A DNA stretch of 50,636 nucleotides from Chloroflexota bacterium (GTDB lineage: Bacteria; Chloroflexota; Chloroflexia; QHBQ01; JADMIH01): positions 1 through 50,636 of the forward strand of contig JADMIH010000009.1 in NCBI GenBank assembly GCA_015478675.1, given 5' to 3'. How positions within the stretch are numbered: the stretch's first letter is position 1; each line of letters begins with the position of its first letter. Of the stretch, positions 49,924 through 50,636 are shown piece after piece. The notes under the pieces are model-generated. The model ran no database searches and was not told where the DNA came from. It saw only the letters and a list, made by a program, of their open reading frames with translations. Made by a program: the position numbers and the translations under genes.

Positions 49924-50384
49924 GTGGGCCGCCACGGACCACACGGACCACACGGGCCGGGTGGACAGCGTCGGGTGTAGTTGAGGCGCCGGTCGAGAAG
50001 GCGTGGAAGGCTCTGCTCGATGCCCTTCCAGACCTGCCGACTTCTGTGCGAGGCGCTATCGTCACCAGAAATAGCGATCAGTCCTTCATTACTTCAGCAG
50101 GTAAACCAGGTGAAGGTAAAATGCGTTTCGAGATCGACCGGAAGCGTCACCAGATTGCCATCGAGGGTGAGTGGTGGTATCGTGGTGTCTATTCGGTTGA
50201 GCCTCATGCGAATGGAAGCCTACTCGTGTACCGCGTCTACAACATCGCGCCCGGTATCGGCTGGTGGGCTGTCCAATCAGTGCAGGGTCAGCAACATGCC
50301 CGTACCATGCCGCGACGATTAGAGGCTCTACTGGGGCTAATCGGGCAGCATCTGGGGTGCAAGGTCGTTATGCTCACCCGATAG
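49920..50384 (+). CDS. SRPBCC-like hydrophobic-ligand-binding protein
   Basis: A 154-residue protein from the ATG at 49920, overlapping the previous stop (ATGA), with GAGGAGG eight bases upstream. After a Thr/Arg-rich N-terminus it reads TASGVVEAPVEKAWKALLDA, typical of SRPBCC/polyketide-cyclase-like folds, then IAIEGEWWYRGVYSVEPHAN and LVYRVYNIAP. Translational coupling suggests it works with the NTF2-like protein. Ligand unknown; the family assignment is from fold pattern only. Confidence 0.75.
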   Translation: MSGPPRTTRTTRAGWTASGVVEAPVEKAWKALLDALPDLPTSVRGAIVTRNSDQSFITSAGKPGEGKMRFEIDRKRHQIAIEGEWWYRGVYSVEPHANGSLLVYRVYNIAPGIGWWAVQSVQGQQHARTMPRRLEALLGLIGQHLGCKVVMLTR

Positions 50385-50636
50385 ACAGGTCGGCAACCCG
50401 GCGAGGCTGGAGGAAGAGCGGACAAGCATCACCACTTAGTTGCGGTACTTCCTACTGGCTTGGCTGAAGAAGCAAGTCATTGCTGGCCTTGCTGTCCTTC
50501 TTACCCCTTTACCCCATGCTCCAGCGAAAGGCAATCAGTTCACTTGTGAACCAGAGTGCGAATTGTACGAAAGTTTGGCGCATTCGGTACGTAAGTTTGG
50601 CGTCACACTGGAAACTGTGTTATGCTTGGACCTGTT
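50385..50636. other. right-edge non-coding region with direct repeats
   Basis: No gene is seen. GTACGAAAGTTTGGCG (50565-50580) and GTACGTAAGTTTGGCG (50587-50602) are direct repeats with one mismatch and a 22-bp period. They resemble the multiple transposase-binding sites at the ends of Tn7/Mu/Tn402-like elements, which would continue beyond the window. Confidence 0.45.

Noticed and set aside
1..50636. tRNA, rRNA or riboswitch genes
   Set aside because: I looked for tRNA-like arms and conserved rRNA stretches and saw none; a covariance-model scan would be needed to exclude small RNAs.

Overview
The window looks like accessory DNA from a large bacterial chromosome, most probably a Ktedonobacteria-type member of the Chloroflexota. 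This placement is inferred from gene content, not from a marker gene: many very large MalT-like LuxR regulators, DUF4386-type membrane proteins, an SBBP/RHS giant protein and many decayed mobile elements. I see no rRNA, tRNA or CRISPR array.

Layout. 1-1450 is a broken Tn3-type transposon: a resolvase open at the left edge, a divergent transposase 5' fragment, and a MITE-like inverted-repeat element. 1500-8391 (minus strand) is a 2169-residue secreted SBBP/RHS protein with a GIY-YIG-like C-terminus, followed at once by a DUF4259 gene; this looks like a polymorphic toxin and its immunity gene. 9019-9582 is a second serine recombinase.

9935-42447 is the core of the window. It is an array built by repeated segmental duplication. 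Five giant STAND/LuxR regulators (about 910-945 residues) each start a block. Four of them end in near-identical terminators. A repeated dyad/promoter-like module of about 75 bp (six copies) then precedes accessory genes: a small conserved YEIRIKGHL-type protein (four copies), DUF4386 or other polytopic membrane proteins (six), DUF6326, DUF4260, a DUF2306 pseudogene, a quinone oxidoreductase (one intact, two remnants), an SDR and an S9 peptidase. Four of the five regulators have a -10 hexamer exactly 6 nt before the ATG, so they are predicted to be leaderless. The fifth carries a different HTH and abuts a maltose-type sugar-binding lipoprotein followed by a truncated permease.

42533-50384 is more ordinary: a MacB-like ABC exporter pair, a thioredoxin-reductase-like flavoprotein, a MarR regulator divergent from an NAD(P)-binding protein, and a SnoaL-like/SRPBCC pair overlapping by ATGA. 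The right edge holds 22-bp-spaced direct repeats that may be a transposon end.

Working idea (inference): the array is a family of parallel ligand- and ATP-gated regulators, each tied to nearby membrane and small proteins through a shared three-half-site element, and shaped by duplication, gene conversion and small palindromic insertions.
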